A stretch of DNA of 64,000 nt, from positions 62,001-126,000 of the forward strand of contig JABDFQ010000002.1 in the NCBI GenBank assembly GCA_013286495.1. The letters are read 5' to 3'. The notes below the pieces were generated by a model. That model did not search any database. It was not told where the DNA came from and was given only the letters and a program-made list of their open reading frames with translations. Made by a program: the position numbers and the translations under genes. This document shows positions 62,773-64,000 of this stretch, one piece after another. Source of the stretch: Gammaproteobacteria bacterium (GTDB lineage Bacteria > Pseudomonadota > Gammaproteobacteria > DSM-16500). Position 1 is the stretch's first letter. Each line of letters opens with the position of its first letter.

Positions 62773-64000
62773 CTATTGTCGCGGAATAAATGCAACTGGT
62801 ATGTCCTCATCTGGTTTGCGCAGATAAGCAATATCCGGATAATCGACTTCAAACTTACGGTAATCAGTCAGAAAGCTTTCCAGCAATGGCACATATGATT
62901 TACGCGTAATGTAAATAGTATTGGTATTATTGTTAATGCTTTTCAATATCGGCCAGCATTTCAGCAAATCTGCTTGCGTCTGCACCAGATAACGTTTATC
63001 ACCCTTGATGTGATAGCGAATCACGCTCGGTGGCAAATGCAAATAAAAATTTAATTTGCTTGCTGCATCCAGACTCACGACATTCCATTTTTCCCATGGC
63101 TGAATTTTACTGGCTTCCACTTTCAGCGATGCGGCAAATCTTTCTGCGCCAAAACGATTGTAATACCACTGCGGCACAAGATCGACACCGATATATAAAA
63201 CAGTGAAAGAGAACAATAGCAGCGCGGAAGTAATGACGTGGCGCTTGCTGAAAGTGCCTGACAAAATCCAGTCAGCAGTTAAAAGAATCGCGAAAGGAAC
63301 CATGGGTAAAACATAATAACTGCGTCTCGAACCACTCAGGCTAAAGAAAATAAATAAAGCCAGCAAGGTTAAAGCAATCCATCTGGAATGAATTTGCATG
63401 CGTTGCCAGCGTGATTTAAGCGAAAATACCGCGGGAATAAATAAAATAGTGCATGGCAATAAATAAACTGGCAGATAAATAAAATAAGTATAAATCGATC
63501 CCTGATGATCAAATGGCTTGAAATAGCGAAGAATATTTTCGCGATAAACCAGATACAAACCATTTTCACCATACGTTGCACTATTGAAATACGCTGAGGC
63601 ATAAAATGGAGCGAGATAAATGATCATCGCAGGCATGAGCGCCAATAATAATGGCAGACGCAAATGCTGTTTCCACGAACGGTTTAAATAAATATCCACC
63701 ACGACTGCAATCAAAGGAACAATTGCACCAACCAATCCCTTGCATAGCGAAGTCAAGGCGAGAATAAAAAAGAAAATGGCATAGTCAGTAAATTGCGCTT
63801 GTTCGCGTTTTTCGTAATACCAGGAAATGGCAAGCAGCGTGCCAGCCAGATTCAGCATATCTGCACTACTGGTTCGCACCCAGAATAAAAAATAAAATGT
63901 GGTCAGCAATAACCAGCCAGATAATAAACCTAACTGCTTATTTTTTAATTTTGCACCCAGACGATAAATAGCCCAGAGTGCCAGCAAACCTGCCATCGCT
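62773..64000 (-). CDS. Second ArnT-like glycosyltransferase, 5' end outside window
   Basis: The C-terminal 407 or more residues of a polytopic GT39/ArnT-family protein running off the right edge. Membrane segments and family motifs such as LTSLCKGLVGAIVPLI, LVYRENILRYFKPFDHQGSIYTYFIYLPVYLLPC and FFSLSGSRRSYYVLPMVPF are visible, plus a soluble C-terminal part. The DE-containing first loop is not in the window. It may modify a different acceptor from the gene at 10181 or use another lipid-linked sugar. Confidence 0.82.
   Translation of the reverse strand, partial: AMAGLLALWAIYRLGAKLKNKQLGLLSGWLLLTTFYFLFWVRTSSADMLNLAGTLLAISWYYEKREQAQFTDYAIFFFILALTSLCKGLVGAIVPLIAVVVDIYLNRSWKQHLRLPLLLALMPAMIIYLAPFYASAYFNSATYGENGLYLVYRENILRYFKPFDHQGSIYTYFIYLPVYLLPCTILFIPAVFSLKSRWQRMQIHSRWIALTLLALFIFFSLSGSRRSYYVLPMVPFAILLTADWILSGTFSKRHVITSALLLFSFTVLYIGVDLVPQWYYNRFGAERFAASLKVEASKIQPWEKWNVVSLDAASKLNFYLHLPPSVIRYHIKGDKRYLVQTQADLLKCWPILKSINNNTNTIYITRKSYVPLLESFLTDYRKFEVDYPDIAYLRKPDEDIPVAFIPRQ

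Overview
The window is AT-rich chromosomal DNA from a gammaproteobacterium. Core loci have the usual proteobacterial relatives and order: ffh, then rpsP-rimM-trmD-rplS, guaB-guaA-tadA, xseA, recJ, folD, ttcA, rlmD. It also carries many features of an intracellular or host-associated lifestyle: a SET-domain protein, a PP2C-like phosphatase, an edema-factor/ExoY-like cyclase, a large hydrolase with an ankyrin-like tail, and orphan proteins with glycine-rich membrane hairpins. Together these suggest a member of the Legionellales (Coxiella/Legionella relatives). That assignment is inference from gene content; no secretion-system gene or rRNA is in the window.

Layout. 1-930: end of a membrane-protein gene, a small ORF and a Pro-Arg-His-Lys tRNA cluster on the minus strand. 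1-9.2 kb: folD, a small HTH protein, ornithine aminotransferase, rlmD, an HPt protein, a Gly/His/Trp-rich secreted protein, a HicAB toxin-antitoxin pair, ttcA and a cold-shock gene. 9.3-14.4 kb: an envelope-sugar cluster (YdjC-type deacetylase, ArnT-type transferase, GT2 polyprenyl-phosphate glycosyltransferase, GtrA flippase), a set like the lipid A galactosamine system of Francisella. A second ArnT-like gene runs off the right edge. 14.5-18.3 kb: an orphan membrane-hairpin protein and an SOS-type lexA-dinB operon with an unusual operator. 18.9-22.8 kb: a minus-strand run of periplasmic proteins (L,D-transpeptidase, Sel1 protein, metallophosphatase, D-Ala-D-Ala dipeptidase) headed by a frameshifted alanyl-tRNA editing gene. 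23-35.7 kb: transporters, an outer-membrane beta-barrel protein, CorA, a HAD phosphatase/cytochrome b561/YceI operon and Cys-rich exported proteins. 35.8-39.6 kb: an accessory block of effector-like genes, including the cyclase homologue. 39.8-62.3 kb: mostly housekeeping, with two large effector-like genes (46.4 and 60.3 kb) inserted beside core operons.

The most unusual points are: (1) a protein aligning with anthrax edema factor and Pseudomonas ExoY through several catalytic motifs, but lacking two triphosphate-binding residues; (2) a PP2C-family protein whose DGHGG motif lies at the C-terminal end of the catalytic domain, a circular permutation; (3) a family of very long, nearly perfect DNA palindromes in intergenic spaces, four sharing one core but differing in their outer arms, one of them between guaB and guaA. 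Functional calls rest on motif reading only; no database search was run.
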